Made by a program: the position numbers and the translations under genes. A model generated the notes under the pieces. It worked only from the letters and a program-made list of their open reading frames with translations, made no database searches and had not been told where the DNA came from. Positions 27,841-37,456 of a stretch of DNA of 64,000 nucleotides are shown here, one piece after another. This stretch comes from Oceanospirillum sp047518265 (lineage in GTDB: Bacteria; Pseudomonadota; Gammaproteobacteria; Pseudomonadales; Halomonadaceae). Each line of letters starts with the position of its first letter. Position 1 is the first letter of the stretch. The stretch covers positions 62,001 to 126,000 of the forward strand of contig JAKZRG010000003.1 of NCBI GenBank assembly GCA_047518265.1, in the 5' to 3' direction.

Positions 27841-29316
27841 TCTTCCTGGTTCTAGTGTTAGTAGCTGCTCTAGTTGGTTTAGATCAAAGCTGTTTTCTAT
27901 CGCATCGGCCATACGCTCAATAGAGTGGTCGTATAAGGCTTTTATATCCAAGGTGTCTGCTTGCTCCAACCCCGCCCAGCGTAATAATTGTTGGCAAGCT
28001 TCAGGGGCATCAAATAAACCGTGCAGGTAACAGCCTGCTATTTGATTATCTTCTGATATGGCACCGTCAGGGCCAGATTTGAGCCTTAGTAATGGTCGTT
28101 CAAGGGCTGAACCTTGTGTTATACCTGCATGAATTTCATAGCCCTCTACTTTGACTATCTTTTGTTCAGAAAGTAATAACTCACCCTGAGTATTTTTTAA
28201 CTGTTTGATCTTTTCTAGGGTCGTTTCTGTTTCTAAATAACCTAAACCTTGCATGCTGGTTGGTAGGCCTTCTATACCTTCTGGATCATGGAGCCATTGG
28301 CCGAGCATCTGCCAACCGCCACAGATACCTAATAGTTTACCGCCGTACCTTAAGTGACGTTGCAAATAGTCCTCCCAACCTTGTTCTTTTAGCCACTTTA
28401 AATCGGACTGGACGCTTTTACTGCCGGGTAGAATAATCAGGTCTGCAGGAGGCGGTGTTTTATCCGATGGAATAAAGTGAAAATCTACCTGTGGGTGATG
28501 ACGTAATGGGTCAAAATCTGTGTGATTGCTGATACGGGGGAAGACGGGTACGACGACGCGTAGATTTTCTTTTGTATTGGCTCGATCCGGCGCTTGGTTA
28601 ACGCCATCTTCTGCTTCAAGACAAAGGCCATGTAGATAAGGGATAACCGATAAAACAGGTTTGTTAGTACGTTGTTCCAACCAATCATTACCGGGCTGTA
28701 ATAGGCTGATATCACCTCTAAAGCGGTTAATAACAAAGCCTAAAGTGCGCGCCTGTTCACTTTGGGATAGAAGATCCAGGGTGCCTACTAGGTGAGCAAA
28801 AACGCCTCCTTTGTCTATATCGGCAACAATGAGAACGGGGCAGTCCACTGCCTCTGCGAATCCCATATTCGCGATATCGCGATCCCGTAAATTAATCTCT
28901 GCGGGACTACCGGCCCCTTCCACTAAAATAACATCATATTCTTGTTGCAAGCGTTTGTAGCTATCCAGTACAGCTTTCATCGCCTCCGCTTTATAATCAT
29001 GGTATACCCGCGCATTCATATTGGTGATGGCTTTACCCTGAATAATAACCTGAGCACCGGTATCCGAGTTGGGTTTCAGTAGAATAGGGTTCATATCCGT
29101 ATGAGGGGCTAGAAAACAGGCCTGAGCTTGGGCTGCTTGGGCCCGGCCAATTTCACCACCATCCACGGTAACCGCACTGTTTAAGGCCATATTTTGCGGT
29201 TTAAAGGGAACAACGCTAATGCCTTTTCGAGCAAGTAGGCGACATAGGCCTGTAACGACGGCGCTTTTGCCCGCATCGGACGTTGTTCCTTGAATCATCA
29301 GTGTGGATGAGGTCAT
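27820..29316 (-). CDS. cobQ: Cobyric acid synthase
   Basis: Glutamine-dependent amidation of adenosylcobyrinic a,c-diamide at four carboxylates. 498 residues from the ATG at 29316 (AGGAT ahead); an upstream ATG at 29331 adds five. Domains: N-terminal DTBS-like ATPase (MIQGTTSDAGKSAVVTGLCR, VEGAGSPAEINL) and C-terminal class I glutaminase with the nucleophile in GKLLGICGGWQMLG and the histidine in YLHGLFD. Divergent from cbiB. Confidence 0.96.
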   Translation of the reverse strand: MTSSTLMIQGTTSDAGKSAVVTGLCRLLARKGISVVPFKPQNMALNSAVTVDGGEIGRAQAAQAQACFLAPHTDMNPILLKPNSDTGAQVIIQGKAITNMNARVYHDYKAEAMKAVLDSYKRLQQEYDVILVEGAGSPAEINLRDRDIANMGFAEAVDCPVLIVADIDKGGVFAHLVGTLDLLSQSEQARTLGFVINRFRGDISLLQPGNDWLEQRTNKPVLSVIPYLHGLCLEAEDGVNQAPDRANTKENLRVVVPVFPRISNHTDFDPLRHHPQVDFHFIPSDKTPPPADLIILPGSKSVQSDLKWLKEQGWEDYLQRHLRYGGKLLGICGGWQMLGQWLHDPEGIEGLPTSMQGLGYLETETTLEKIKQLKNTQGELLLSEQKIVKVEGYEIHAGITQGSALERPLLRLKSGPDGAISEDNQIAGCYLHGLFDAPEACQQLLRWAGLEQADTLDIKALYDHSIERMADAIENSFDLNQLEQLLTLEPGRLNTRAL

Positions 29317-29473
29317 AAAAAATCCTATCAATACAACAAATTACTTAGCGTCTGTGGACGACAGGCTATAATAGCGCACTTTTATCTTTATGCTGGTTTG
29401 AATCTGGCTCGTTTTTTAATCGTACTTTTTATCACGCTTTTATCGTGTTGTTACAGGAAGGACGCAGATATTT

Positions 29474-30478
29474 ATGTTGTTTTTTGCCCCTGAGATCATT
29501 TTATTGTCTTTGTGGTTAGGTTGGGGCTTGGATCGATATTTTGGAGAGTTGCCTCACTGCCATCCATTAGTGGGATTTGGTCGTTTAGCATCGTGGCTGG
29601 AAAAATGTCAAAACCCCAATATTATCGCAAAAGAAAAAGATCGGCTGAAAAAATCGAAACGTATTTTAGGTTTATGGAGTTGGTGTTTATTGGTTTTACC
29701 TCTGCCACTGATTCTGATCGCCATGATCACTGATTTTGGGGATGGTAGTCTAAGTAATTTGAGTCTTTGGCCGTTTTTGCTTTGGGTAGTGCTTAATGCT
29801 ATTGCCTTGTATTTTGCTTTGGGGGCAAATAGTTTGATTCAACATCTGTATTGGATCTATAAACCCTTACAGCAAGGAGACTTAATGGAGGCGAGAAACA
29901 AGGTTGGCTGGATTGTTAGTCGGGATACGGGTGATATGGACCGGATGCGGGTTGTGCGAGCGTCTATCGAATCCGGTCTAGAAAATGGCAGTGATGCTAT
30001 TTATGCCCCCCTGTTTTGGTTTGCTGTTGCAGGTGCTCCTGGGGTGTTGTTATACCGCTTTGCTAATACATTGGATGCTATGTGGGGGTATAAAACAGCC
30101 CAATACCTACATTTTGGCTGGGCTGCAGCCAAGTTGGACGACATTTTAAACTATATACCTGCCCGAATAGCCGCTTTTATCTATTGTCTATGTGGTCGCT
30201 GGTATACGGGGTTAAGATGTTGGCAGAGACAGGGTGGTACTTGGGAGAGTCCTAATGCTGGGCCTGTTATGGCAGCTGGGGCAGGTGCTTTAGAGGTGCG
30301 CTTAGGAGGAGGTGATACTTATCATGGGGCATGGAAAGAGCGTCCTATTTTAGGTTTAGGAGAGGACCCTGATCTTATGGATCTATTGGCCACCATTAAA
30401 TTGCTTAAAAAGAGTTTGTGGATGTGGTTGCTATTGTTAAGCGGTGTCGTAGTGCTATATCGAGTAATTTATCTATGA
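29474..30478 (+). CDS. cbiB: Adenosylcobinamide-phosphate synthase
   Basis: Membrane enzyme that attaches aminopropanol phosphate to adenosylcobyric acid (CobD in Pseudomonas naming). 334 residues, with several helices and the family segments HPLVGFGRLASWLE, ARNKVGWIVSRDTGDMD and SPNAGPVMAAGAGALEVRLGG. AGGAAGG lies ahead of the start. A good -10 (TATAAT, 29367-29372) is in the gap to cobQ, but its -35 is weak. The stop overlaps the next ATG (ATGA), so cbiB and cobD are coupled. Confidence 0.95.
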   Translation: MLFFAPEIILLSLWLGWGLDRYFGELPHCHPLVGFGRLASWLEKCQNPNIIAKEKDRLKKSKRILGLWSWCLLVLPLPLILIAMITDFGDGSLSNLSLWPFLLWVVLNAIALYFALGANSLIQHLYWIYKPLQQGDLMEARNKVGWIVSRDTGDMDRMRVVRASIESGLENGSDAIYAPLFWFAVAGAPGVLLYRFANTLDAMWGYKTAQYLHFGWAAAKLDDILNYIPARIAAFIYCLCGRWYTGLRCWQRQGGTWESPNAGPVMAAGAGALEVRLGGGDTYHGAWKERPILGLGEDPDLMDLLATIKLLKKSLWMWLLLLSGVVVLYRVIYL

Positions 30479-31500
30479 AGCCTGTCGATTTTTCTCAACC
30501 ACCATTACATGGAGGGGATTTAGAACGTGCTCAGGTCGCTTTTTCTCACACTGACTCTTCTCATTCTAGCGGGCCTTGGTTAGACCTATCTGCGGGTTTA
30601 AATCCCAACCCTTGGCCTATTCCCTCTATTCCTAATGAGTACTTCGCTCGTTTGCCTGAAAGCTATACTTCTTTGCTGAGGGTTGCAGGTCAATATTATC
30701 AACAACCCTCTATATACCCTGTTAATGGCTCACAGCAAATAATTGAATTATTGCCCAGACTACGCCCTTTTTCTGTCGTTGCTGTACCGACGACGGGCTA
30801 TGCTGAGCATGCTTGGTGTTGGCATAAGTCAGGTCATCAAGTGAAAAGCTATCAAGAGGACTCCCTTGAGCAGGTTGCTAAGCAAAGTGATGTGGTGATT
30901 GTAATTAACCCTAACAATCCTTCGGGACGATTATATTCACGGCAAGAGTTACTGTTAGCCCAACAAGAGCTGGCAAAGAAGGGGGGGTGGTTAATTGTTG
31001 ATGAAGCATTTATGGATGCTTTGACTGATGACCAGCGTATGAATTGTTCAATAAGTAAAAATGCTCAGTTACCTGGTGTTTTTGTTCTGCGTTCGGTGGG
31101 TAAGTTTTTTGGTTTAGCGGGTATTCGTAGCGGTTTTGTTTTATCCGCCCCAGAGAATATCCATTGGATTAAAAAACAGCTCGGCCCTTGGCACTTGAGT
31201 GGGACAACCTCTTTTCTAACGGAAAAGATGCTGACAGATACTACCTGGCAGCAACAGAGTCGAAAGCGTTTGCAAGCATTCATGTTACTGCAAGAGCAAG
31301 CCTTAGATGGGCTCGGGGAGAAGATAGGTTCTACTCCCCTGTTTTATACTTGTTATCATCCTGAGGCAAAAGACGTTCAAAAGAAATTAGCTCAACAGGG
31401 GGTTTGGGTGCGGTACTTTGCACAGGAGTCTTGGTTACGCTTTGGCTTAACTGCTAATGAGAGCGAATTGGAGCGTTTGAGTTTGGCCCTCAAGTATTGA
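30475..31500 (+). CDS. cobD: Threonine-phosphate decarboxylase (cobalamin pathway)
   Basis: PLP aminotransferase-fold enzyme making (R)-1-amino-2-propanol phosphate for CbiB (CobC in Pseudomonas naming). The ATG at 30475 overlaps the cbiB stop and gives MKPVDFSQPPLHGGDL, 341 residues. An upstream in-frame ATG at 30418 lies inside cbiB and was rejected. Seen: LSAGLNPNPWP, NPNNPSGRLY, VDEAFMD and the PLP-lysine region SVGKFFGLAGIRSGF. Confidence 0.94.
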   Translation: MKPVDFSQPPLHGGDLERAQVAFSHTDSSHSSGPWLDLSAGLNPNPWPIPSIPNEYFARLPESYTSLLRVAGQYYQQPSIYPVNGSQQIIELLPRLRPFSVVAVPTTGYAEHAWCWHKSGHQVKSYQEDSLEQVAKQSDVVIVINPNNPSGRLYSRQELLLAQQELAKKGGWLIVDEAFMDALTDDQRMNCSISKNAQLPGVFVLRSVGKFFGLAGIRSGFVLSAPENIHWIKKQLGPWHLSGTTSFLTEKMLTDTTWQQQSRKRLQAFMLLQEQALDGLGEKIGSTPLFYTCYHPEAKDVQKKLAQQGVWVRYFAQESWLRFGLTANESELERLSLALKY

Positions 31501-31617
31501 ATCCTGTCACTCTCTATCAAAGATCGGTTAATCATTTTTGGCATACACCAAGGGAGGTTCAATGTTTTTCTCATCTTTATCTACAAGGAGTTATCGGGAT
31601 TAGCATAAGAGCCATGC

Positions 31618-34600
31618 TTAAAAGGTTTCATTCTGCTGCTCTAACAAAAACTCTTGTATAGGGCCAAGTGATTGAGCCAGTTGTTGATAAGCCGCCAGGC
31701 TATGCTCTTGTTGGCCCGCTTTCATTGCTTGCTCTAATCGCGTTGCTGCATCCTCTGCCTGTGTAAAGGCAAATGTACCCATTAAGCCTTTTAATGTGTG
31801 TACCAAACGCAAACTGTGTTCCGCCTCTGGCATATTATCCAGAATATTTTGTAGTGTCGGTAAAATATCATGGTAATTGAGCAGGAAATCTTGCAGTAAG
31901 TCAGCCATAAGCTCAGGGTCTTCCCCCAGTTTGTGCAATGCTCTACTCAATTCACAACCTGGGATATCTTGTAACCATAAATACTCATCAGGAAGGCTAG
32001 GGTGTGAAGTGTCCTGATGCCCATCTATGTTTTGATTGAAGCTCTGTTCTTCTTGCTTATCCGCTTCCAGTGTTTTAGGTGGTGTTTGCCCTGTCGGTTG
32101 TATCCATTGCAATAAGGTTTCTGTCAGGGTATCAGGATCAACGGGTTTACTAATATGTTCATTCATCCCTGCCGCTAAACAACGTTCTTTATCACCGGTC
32201 ATTGCGTTGGCTGTCATGGCAATAATCGGTAAGGTGTCCAGTTTCAGCACTTCACGGATCTCTTGAGCGGCTTGATAGCCATCCATTACAGGCATCTGGA
32301 TATCACAAAGCAGTAAGTCAAAATCAGAATCTTTTAAATATTCCACTGCTTCCCAGCCATTATTAGCCAGAGTGACCTGCATACCTCGTTTTTCCAATAA
32401 CTCTTGAGCAACTTGCTGGTTGATTAGATTGTCTTCAGCAACCAGTACTTTTGCATTGTAAATATCTGTCAGTTGTTCACAGTATTGTTTATTGATGCTG
32501 ATAGAGCCTGCTCGACGGATATGCTCTGCTCCAAACAGATAGGCGATACTGTCCAGCAAAGCGGATGGGTTGACTGGCTTAAGAATTAGGTCGGATACAC
32601 CAGGTTGTTTACGTAACCAGCCAAAAGATTGACGACCATGGGCGGTAACCAGAATGCACTGAGTATGATCTGAGCCCTCATAAGTTTGATATTGTTTGAT
32701 GAGCTCAATACCGTCTAAATCTGGCATCTGCCAATCGATGATGGCCAAATCAAAGGGCTGTTGTTGAGTCTGGGCATTTGACAGAAGACTTAAAGCCTCC
32801 TGACTATTACTGGCTAAAGTGGCCTGATAGCCAAAACTTTGAATGATGCTACTGATAATTTCTCTTGCGTGATGATTATCATCAACAATGAGGACTTTGA
32901 GATCTGAGACAGTATGCAGTTGCATAGGCTTTTGTTTCGCACTGGGCTGCTGCTGGCACGTAATGCTAAATTTGAAACAACTGCCTTGTTTTACGATACT
33001 TTCTACACTGAGCTCTCCCTGCATTTGCTCGACCAAGTGTTTGGATATGGCGAGACCTAAGCCTGTGCCGCCAAAGCGTCGGGTAGTTGAAGCATCTGCT
33101 TGAGTAAAAGGTTGGAATAGTCCACCAAGCTGTTCTTCTGACATACCTATGCCAGTGTCTGTCACCTCAAAATGCAAACGCATATGCTGATCATCTAATA
33201 ACTCAGCTTTAGCGCTGACAAGCACTTCACCATAGTCTGTAAACTTAACCGCATTGGTGCATAAATTAATTAATACCTGACCCAAGCGCAGAGAATCGCC
33301 AATCAATAATCTTGGAATATTGGTTGGAAAGGAAAAAAGTAACTCCAAGCCTTTTTCTTCTGCTTTAAGGCTAATCACTCGGGCGAGATATTCCACCACA
33401 TCGTCTAGATCAAAAGGAGAGGTTTCAATATCCAGTTTACCGGCTTCAATTTTAGAAAAGTCTAAAATATCATTAATAATACCCAAGAGACCCTTTGCTG
33501 ATTGGTGGATTGTATCGAGATAGTTAGCTTGGCTGGATTCTGGGTTATTTTCATAGGCTAGCTGGCTTAAACCGATAATGGCATTCATAGGTGTTCTGAT
33601 TTCGTGGCTCATATTGGCTAGGAAATCACTTTTCATCTGATTGGCATTATCTGAGGCTTCTTTGGCATCGGCTAAAACCTGTTCTGCTTCCTTTCGTTGA
33701 GTAATATCATATAACCATGCAAAGTAAGCTGGGGCATCATCGTAGGTTGTTTTATAAACGGACAACAAGCCCCACAGCGGTGTACTTTGGCGATCTAATA
33801 GTTGTGTTTCGATATCCAGTAACTTGTCGACGGATCTAAGTTTTTGAATAATCTTAGGAAAATCATTCTTTTCTGCAAAAAGACTCAAGGCTTTATTGCC
33901 TAACAGTTCTTCATTCGTGTAGTTGAGAAGATTTAGAAGTGCATCATTACAATAGGCAATTTCGCCATCGTTACGCAATATAGCGGCACCTACTGGGCTG
34001 GAGCCCATTAGGCCGAACATCTGCTCCTGCGCTTGGTTTTGTTGTGTTACATCAACAATCGTGAGGATACGATTTAAATCAGCCATTTCATTGGAGTAGA
34101 TTTCCAGTACTTTGCCGTTAGATAGTTTTCTTTGGTAGCTGGAGTTTTTATTTTTCTCAAGATTATCCATTGCTTCAGCGACCAGTGCCTCTTTATCCCC
34201 GGCACCTAAATCTCCACGATTGGCAATGTAATAATAAAAGTCACGTATCGGTCGTCCCGGTTGGACTAAAGTATCGGGCAGATCATAAATTTCGCGAAAC
34301 CCTCGGTTGGCATAGAGTAGGGTTGTATCCTCTGCAAGTTTAATAACACCACTAGGCTGACTGTTGAGAATGGTATCTTGCTCACTTAGGGTACGGGATA
34401 ACTTTTCTTCAATATGTTTAAGATCGGTAATATCTGTACCTTCAGGTAGCAGCAAGATCACTTGACCGTCGTTATTGAAAATAGGCGTCAGTTTAAAGTC
34501 GATATGTACGGTTTCACCGTAAGGGCTGAGATTAGTGACTTCAAAGTGCGAACTAATGCCTTGTCTTGCCTTCTCTAGGGCATTTTTAACCTTATCTTGT

Positions 34601-35304
34601 TGCTGTGGGTCATGCTGCCACCAAGGGCCTTGCCAAAAAGGACGTCCTTCTATGCTGGTATTAGAGAGTTGAACCATGCTTAAGGCTGCGCGATTGGCCT
34701 CTAGAATATTGCCATCAGGATCAAGAATAGCTAATAATTCGGAGGAGTTATTAATGAGGGCATTAAAATAATCGGTGGTTTTCTGTAATGCTTTTTCGTT
34801 ACGTTTTTCAGTACTGAGATCCCGAACAATACCTGTGAAAAAGATATGTCCATCTGTGATAACTTCGCTGACGGCTAAATAAAGTGGGAAAGTATGCCCT
34901 TCTTTACTGAGGCCAATAACCTCTCTTCCCATTCCAACGGCTCGGCTGGACTCCTGAGTTTTACTGCGTTTAGACATATAGTTTTCAAGAAAACTATCGT
35001 GCTGAGTACGATAAGGTTCAGGCATCAACATAGAGATATTTTTGCCCATAATCTCTTGGCTGCTGTAACCAAAAAGCCTTTCGGCTGCAGGATTAAAACG
35101 GATGATGTGCCCTTTGGGGTCAATACAAATAATACCGTCAACGGTGGTGTCTAAGATTGCCTGAAGATAATTAGCTTGCTCCGCAGAAGCTAAATCAGTC
35201 TCTGTGTTTGAGCCTGAAGCCGTTTGTGGGCCAGAGAATAGACGTAGCAGAAGCCAACCAAAAATGATACCGATTAGAAGTGCAAGAATTAAATCAAAAG
35301 GCAC
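31618..35304 (-). CDS. Hybrid sensor histidine kinase with four PAS, two receivers and HPt
   Basis: A 1228-residue phosphorelay protein with one N-terminal membrane helix (about 5-23). Domains in order: four PAS modules (about 40-165, 175-295, 305-420 and 425-540), HisKA with H near 567 (MSHEIRTPMNAIIGLSQL), HATPase (NLCTNAVKFTDYGEV, GTGLGLAISK), receiver 1 (IIDWQMPDLDG, D near 855), receiver 2 (LLCDIQMPVMDG, D near 1000) and HPt (HTLKGLMG, H near 1167). All phospho-acceptors are present. There is no periplasmic domain, so sensing is probably by cytosolic PAS modules. No response regulator gene is adjacent, so its output partner is unknown. Confidence 0.93.
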   Translation of the reverse strand: MPFDLILALLIGIIFGWLLLRLFSGPQTASGSNTETDLASAEQANYLQAILDTTVDGIICIDPKGHIIRFNPAAERLFGYSSQEIMGKNISMLMPEPYRTQHDSFLENYMSKRSKTQESSRAVGMGREVIGLSKEGHTFPLYLAVSEVITDGHIFFTGIVRDLSTEKRNEKALQKTTDYFNALINNSSELLAILDPDGNILEANRAALSMVQLSNTSIEGRPFWQGPWWQHDPQQQDKVKNALEKARQGISSHFEVTNLSPYGETVHIDFKLTPIFNNDGQVILLLPEGTDITDLKHIEEKLSRTLSEQDTILNSQPSGVIKLAEDTTLLYANRGFREIYDLPDTLVQPGRPIRDFYYYIANRGDLGAGDKEALVAEAMDNLEKNKNSSYQRKLSNGKVLEIYSNEMADLNRILTIVDVTQQNQAQEQMFGLMGSSPVGAAILRNDGEIAYCNDALLNLLNYTNEELLGNKALSLFAEKNDFPKIIQKLRSVDKLLDIETQLLDRQSTPLWGLLSVYKTTYDDAPAYFAWLYDITQRKEAEQVLADAKEASDNANQMKSDFLANMSHEIRTPMNAIIGLSQLAYENNPESSQANYLDTIHQSAKGLLGIINDILDFSKIEAGKLDIETSPFDLDDVVEYLARVISLKAEEKGLELLFSFPTNIPRLLIGDSLRLGQVLINLCTNAVKFTDYGEVLVSAKAELLDDQHMRLHFEVTDTGIGMSEEQLGGLFQPFTQADASTTRRFGGTGLGLAISKHLVEQMQGELSVESIVKQGSCFKFSITCQQQPSAKQKPMQLHTVSDLKVLIVDDNHHAREIISSIIQSFGYQATLASNSQEALSLLSNAQTQQQPFDLAIIDWQMPDLDGIELIKQYQTYEGSDHTQCILVTAHGRQSFGWLRKQPGVSDLILKPVNPSALLDSIAYLFGAEHIRRAGSISINKQYCEQLTDIYNAKVLVAEDNLINQQVAQELLEKRGMQVTLANNGWEAVEYLKDSDFDLLLCDIQMPVMDGYQAAQEIREVLKLDTLPIIAMTANAMTGDKERCLAAGMNEHISKPVDPDTLTETLLQWIQPTGQTPPKTLEADKQEEQSFNQNIDGHQDTSHPSLPDEYLWLQDIPGCELSRALHKLGEDPELMADLLQDFLLNYHDILPTLQNILDNMPEAEHSLRLVHTLKGLMGTFAFTQAEDAATRLEQAMKAGQQEHSLAAYQQLAQSLGPIQEFLLEQQNETF

Positions 35305-35670
35305 AATTCACCCTTTATATCAGCTGCGCAGAGAAACAAACCATGCCCTATTTAGGATCCCTTTAGATATATTGGTTTCTTTGTAGGAATGCTTATGTTC
35401 CAGCGCTTGTACGTTTTATCGTTCTTTAATTTATTGTATCGGCATATAAGGTCAAAGGTTAGAGGGAATAGGGAAAAAACGTTAATTTTATTGGATATTG
35501 TAGGTACGCACATGCCTAAGCAAAAGCATTTGGGTACTTCCCAACCAGTGAGGCGAGGAATATGGCATTTTTGTCGAGGCGTTATATTTTGGAGGAAGCA
35601 TCTTTGAAAGGCAGCTTTGCAAAGATGCTGGAGATATTCCATTACCTCATTTTGAGGGCTTTATGATTTG
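35305..35670. other. Intergenic region between hybrid kinase and small tail-anchored protein
   Basis: 366 bases with overlapping short frames on both strands, none with a convincing RBS or composition. It holds a perfect 10-bp inverted repeat (AGCATCTTTG 35597-35606 / CAAAGATGCT 35620-35629) whose loop can pair further (AAAG/CTTT). No U-run follows on either strand. Confidence 0.5.
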
Positions 35671-35952
35671 TTAATAAGGATTAAAAAGCATAATGAGTAC
35701 TAACAAGGTTCCCAGCACCAGTAATATATCCACAACCCAGCGCATGGGGGTCTTTTTAGCTTTTTTCCGGACTTGCATAGCAGGTTTGGCCTGTCCCTTA
35801 CGACCACGACCAGAAGCGTCTCTATCACGTTTTTTGTGACTGGATCGATTGCTTCTATCGCGCTGCTTTCTAAATTCCTCAGAGCGTTTTTTATCTTCAA
35901 ATTCTTGTTTTCGCCGAAGGGCATCTTCCTTCAGCTTATTCATATCTGCCAT
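35671..35952 (-). CDS. Small basic protein with C-terminal membrane anchor, unknown function
   Basis: 93 residues. Residues 1-70 are highly charged and coiled-coil-like, rich in Lys/Arg/Asp/Glu (LKEDALRRKQEFEDKKRSEE, then an R/K/S/G-rich stretch). Residues about 71-90 form one hydrophobic helix (VVDILLVLGTLLVLIMLF), followed by NPY. This is a tail-anchored layout with the basic part in the cytoplasm. The start has GAGG seven bases ahead, which supports a real gene over an overlapping frame at 35700-35924. No family recognised. Confidence 0.7.
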   Translation of the reverse strand: MADMNKLKEDALRRKQEFEDKKRSEEFRKQRDRSNRSSHKKRDRDASGRGRKGQAKPAMQVRKKAKKTPMRWVVDILLVLGTLLVLIMLFNPY

Positions 35953-36043
35953 TTATGACCTCAAAGCGTAATATGGCTACAACGCAGGAGTAGCCATATC
36001 GATTCCTTATCTAATATCAATGCTATTTAAGTACTTTCTAGAG

Positions 36044-37420
36044 CTACTTAGCTATTTCGTAACAGGGATTATACTCTGTTCCAGGCAATTTCATGCGTTG
36101 TTGTCGTACAAAAGATTGTAACAGAGCGTCAAGAGGTTCCATGATCTCCTTTGAGCCATTAATTTGGAAGGGACCAAACTCTTCAATAGCTGTAATGCCC
36201 GGTGCTTTTACATTACCGGCAACAATACCAGAAAAAGCTCTACGTAAGTTAGCGGCCAAAAGATGAGTTTCTTGATTTAAATTGATATTCAGTGCTGCCA
36301 TATTGTCGTGTGTAGGTTCGAAAGGTTGCTGAAAGTCCTCTGATATTTTTAAGCGCCAGTTAAAGTAGAATGCATCATGGTTGGTTTTTCTGAATTGCTC
36401 AACCAAGGCAATACCTGAAATCATCTCTTGGGCGACACGTTCCGAATTATTAACAATAATTTTATAACGTTGCTGGGCACTTGCACCCAAGGTGAGACCG
36501 ATAAATTGATCTATTTTTTGCCAATACTCTCGACTGTTTTCAGGGCCGGTAAAGATAACAGGGAAAGGGAGGTCATCGTTTTCTGGGTTAAGCAAAATGC
36601 CCAGTAAGTACAGTATTTCTTCTGCTGTGCCTGCGCCACCGGGAAAAACAATGATACCGTGCCCTACTCGCACAAAGGCCTCCAAACGTTTTTCAATATC
36701 TGGCAATATGACTAATTCATTAACAATAGGATTGGGAGACTCTGCTGCAATAATTCCCGGCTCTGACATACCTAGATAACGGCCATTGGGATTACGCTGT
36801 TTGGCATGGGCTAGATTTGCCCCCTTCATTGGGCCTTTCATTGCACCAGGGCCACAGCCAGTGCATATATTTAGCCCACGGAGCCCAAGTTCATGGCCCA
36901 CTTCCTTGGTATAGTTATATTCTTCACGGCTGATCGAGTGCCCCCCCCAGCAAACCACTATACTGGGCTTTAAGCTGGCTTTCAGAGTACCTGAATTACG
37001 CAGAATATGAAAAATAGCGTTCGTAATACCTTCCGAGTCGTTTAAATCGAAACGGGCGTTGTGTTCAATTTCATTACTGACGTAAACAATATCTCTGAGT
37101 ACCGAAGACAGGTGTTCGCGAATGCCACGAATCATTTCACCCTCGACAAAGGCGCTAACAGGTGCCTTGGTCAGCTTAAGTTTAACGCCCCTGTCTTGCT
37201 GCAGTACCTCGATATCAAAATTCTTATTTTGTTCCAGAATCGCTTTACTGTCATCGGTATGGCTACCGCAATTTAGAACGGCTAAAGCACAACCTCTGAG
37301 TAGTTCGTACTGACCATTTTCAGAGGTTGATTTCAGTCTATTGACTTCGCTTTGAGATAATATCTCAAGGCTGCCTTCCGGCGATATAATGGTACTAATA
37401 CCTAGATTTGTATCATTCAT
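36044..37420 (-). CDS. ppnN: Nucleotide 5'-monophosphate nucleosidase PpnN
   Basis: YgdH/PpnN family of 458 residues. It cleaves purine and pyrimidine nucleoside monophosphates to base and ribose 5-phosphate, and the E. coli enzyme is stimulated by (p)ppGpp. The central lysine-decarboxylase-like (LOG) fold has GCGPGAMKGPMKGA and the PGGAGTAEE motif. The N- and C-terminal extensions specific to PpnN over the shorter LOG proteins are present. AGGAG lies seven bases ahead of the start. Confidence 0.94.
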   Translation of the reverse strand: MNDTNLGISTIISPEGSLEILSQSEVNRLKSTSENGQYELLRGCALAVLNCGSHTDDSKAILEQNKNFDIEVLQQDRGVKLKLTKAPVSAFVEGEMIRGIREHLSSVLRDIVYVSNEIEHNARFDLNDSEGITNAIFHILRNSGTLKASLKPSIVVCWGGHSISREEYNYTKEVGHELGLRGLNICTGCGPGAMKGPMKGANLAHAKQRNPNGRYLGMSEPGIIAAESPNPIVNELVILPDIEKRLEAFVRVGHGIIVFPGGAGTAEEILYLLGILLNPENDDLPFPVIFTGPENSREYWQKIDQFIGLTLGASAQQRYKIIVNNSERVAQEMISGIALVEQFRKTNHDAFYFNWRLKISEDFQQPFEPTHDNMAALNINLNQETHLLAANLRRAFSGIVAGNVKAPGITAIEEFGPFQINGSKEIMEPLDALLQSFVRQQRMKLPGTEYNPCYEIAK

Positions 37421-37456
37421 TGTTACACTCCTGCCCTGAAGCAGAGAGCCGGTATA

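Noticed and set aside
31562..31603. A 13-codon frame behind GGGAGG between cobD and the hybrid kinase
   Set aside because: Too short to support as a gene; the purine-rich motif can occur by chance and composition is unremarkable.
35352..35642. A 96-codon minus-strand frame upstream of the hybrid kinase
   Set aside because: Atypical amino-acid composition, no RBS, competes with a plus-strand frame of similar length, and contains the inverted repeat.
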